Source of the DNA: Chroicocephalus ridibundus | Taxonomy: Eukaryota; Chordata; Aves; Charadriiformes; Laridae | NCBI RefSeq assembly: GCF_963924245.1 | Contig: NC_086287.1 | Location: forward strand, 49,228,906 to 49,292,905 | DNA: 64,000 bases | Direction of reading: 5' to 3' | Part shown: one piece after another, positions 62,770-64,000 of the stretch | How positions within the stretch are numbered: position 1 is the stretch's first letter | How the letters are laid out: every line of letters begins with the position of its first letter | Program-made: the position numbers and the translations under genes | The notes under the pieces: generated by a model | The model's database searches: none | Told to the model about the DNA's origin: nothing | What the model saw: the letters and a program-made list of their open reading frames with translations, nothing else

Positions 62770-64000
62770 ATCCTCTCACAGCTAAGCCATTAATGCTATC
62801 ACTCCTCCATGCCTTTCTTCCTCTTGCAATATGTAGCCATAGGTACATCACTTTGCCAGGGCATCTTGAAGTGATGTAAACTTGATTCTTAATTATTGAC
62901 ACCAGTCTTAGTCTAGTGTTACTAAGGTGCAATAACAACAATGCGAAACTTGTGTAAGAGAATGAGACCCCATTACTCTCTTTCTAATTTGTTTTAAATC
63001 AGCCTCCTCGCAGACCACTTTGCAGAATTTCTTGTTTGTTTTTTTTTTTGCCCCACTTCTAGATTCTATCAACTGTAATTCTGTAACAGCTCTTGTTTAA
63101 TTAGGATTTTGTTTTAGAACAGACCAAGACACACTTCCATGGAAAGTCAGGGATGGCTAGATTTTTCACTTGGCCAGTTTCCCCAAATCAAGTCTTTTCA
63201 AGGATAAACAATGAATCCAGAAAATCTGTGACATGCCCTTCTGAATGTCCCTAGACATAGGCAGCGGGCAACATATGAACAGCTTCAACCTTTTGCAGTT
63301 GCAATATGACATATAATCTAACAATTTTACAGAAGAGAGACTTTTATACCCCTGCAAACTTGTCTGGAATAATTTTTAAAAATTGAACTTTCTTGGCAAG
63401 ACTTACTGTGCATTTCCTCAGTTCCGTTTTCTGTGCAAAAAGCAACCGGTACTTTCTGTCTAAACAATTTCACTTTACATCAAAGAAAATCAGTGAAAAA
63501 CAAAAAGCGAACACAAATTTGTTGTGAGGGTGCATGACATAGGCATTTCTTTTTCCAGCTGCCATCTTGAATCTCTTCACAGTATTGTCATCCAGCAGAA
63601 CTGCTTGCATTTTAAAATGTCGCATACGGAAAATCATAATGAAAAATAACATCTTTGTAACATTGTTATGAAGAAAGAGATTCTGCCTTTACCCACTTTT
63701 CCTTCTCTTCTGTGATGACCTTCTTTTTACTTGACAACCCGGAAGCATGAAATTAAGCTTACCATGGCATAGATTTACTTTTACGACCTTGATGCAGAAC
63801 TAAATCATAAAAAATGGACAAAGCTAGAAGTCGTGTAATAACAAAGACTTGAAGAGGAATTGAACTGATTTTCTGCAAATGTAGCTTGTTCCACAGAATG
63901 CAAAGCAGCTTACAACAAAGACAAGTCAAAGGACCACAATCTAAGACCTGGCAGATTCGGCTGGAATTGCTTTACCGACTTGAAGTGAGGATGAGGATGT
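62770..64000. other. Unique non-coding DNA, no gene seen
   Basis: AT-rich; poly-T at 63039-63049. No element or gene is recognised up to the window end. Confidence 0.5.

Noticed and set aside
1..64000. Endogenous retrovirus or LTR elements
   Set aside because: I saw no paired LTRs, primer-binding site, polypurine tract or gag/pol-like frame.
1..64000. CRISPR array or bacterial-type operon
   Set aside because: There are no regularly spaced direct repeats and no dense coding; the texture is vertebrate throughout.

Overview
The window looks like ordinary, repeat-poor, AT-rich bird nuclear DNA with no gene I can support. The bird call rests on five clear copies of CR1-type LINE sequence. Copies with an intact 3' end finish in the short ATTCTATG-type tail typical of bird CR1, most are heavily 5'-truncated, and other transposons are scarce. 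CR1 also occurs in crocodilians and turtles, so 'bird' is strongly favoured but not proven, and I cannot name a species. No open frame shows a recognisable protein domain, apart from the worn reverse-transcriptase ends inside CR1 copies. I see no rRNA, tRNA gene, CRISPR, operon or bacterial-type signal. The window is most simply a gene desert or part of a very long intron.

Layout. 1-8.2 kb: unique AT-rich DNA with poly-T tracts and one possible old SINE. 8.2-11.1 kb: a decayed CR1 end, an ATA/ATG microsatellite and a possible second CR1 end. 11-20.4 kb: unique DNA with small tandem duplications near 16 kb. 20.4-20.9 kb: a 73-bp unit present twice, 412 bp apart. 23 kb: a reverse-strand CR1. 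25-29 kb: two weak tRNA-like SINE remnants and a GC-richer stretch. 34.7-35.2 kb: a forward CR1. 36.2-36.6 kb: a much older CR1. 38.9-40.3 kb: a candidate conserved non-coding block followed by two reverse-strand MIR/CORE-SINE-like relics. 42-43.4 kb: C-rich and T/TTG-rich simple repeats. 47.3 kb: a reverse CR1 beside a small CpG-bearing GC-rich patch. 51.9 kb: a very short CR1 tail. 52.8-53.5 kb: the longest CR1 copy, with a stop and a frameshift. 59.4-60 kb: another candidate conserved block. 62.2-62.8 kb: a forward CR1 of the same subfamily as the 34.7-kb copy.

There is no gene team to describe. The biology here is transposon history (at least two younger CR1 lineages, one ancient CR1, several amniote-age SINE relics) and possible long-range regulatory DNA. 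I found no convincing undescribed system. The leads most worth checking are the non-repetitive block at 38.9-39.4 kb with old SINEs next to it, the paired 20.4/20.8-kb unit, the shared stop codon in two CR1 copies, and the CpG patch at 47.8 kb.
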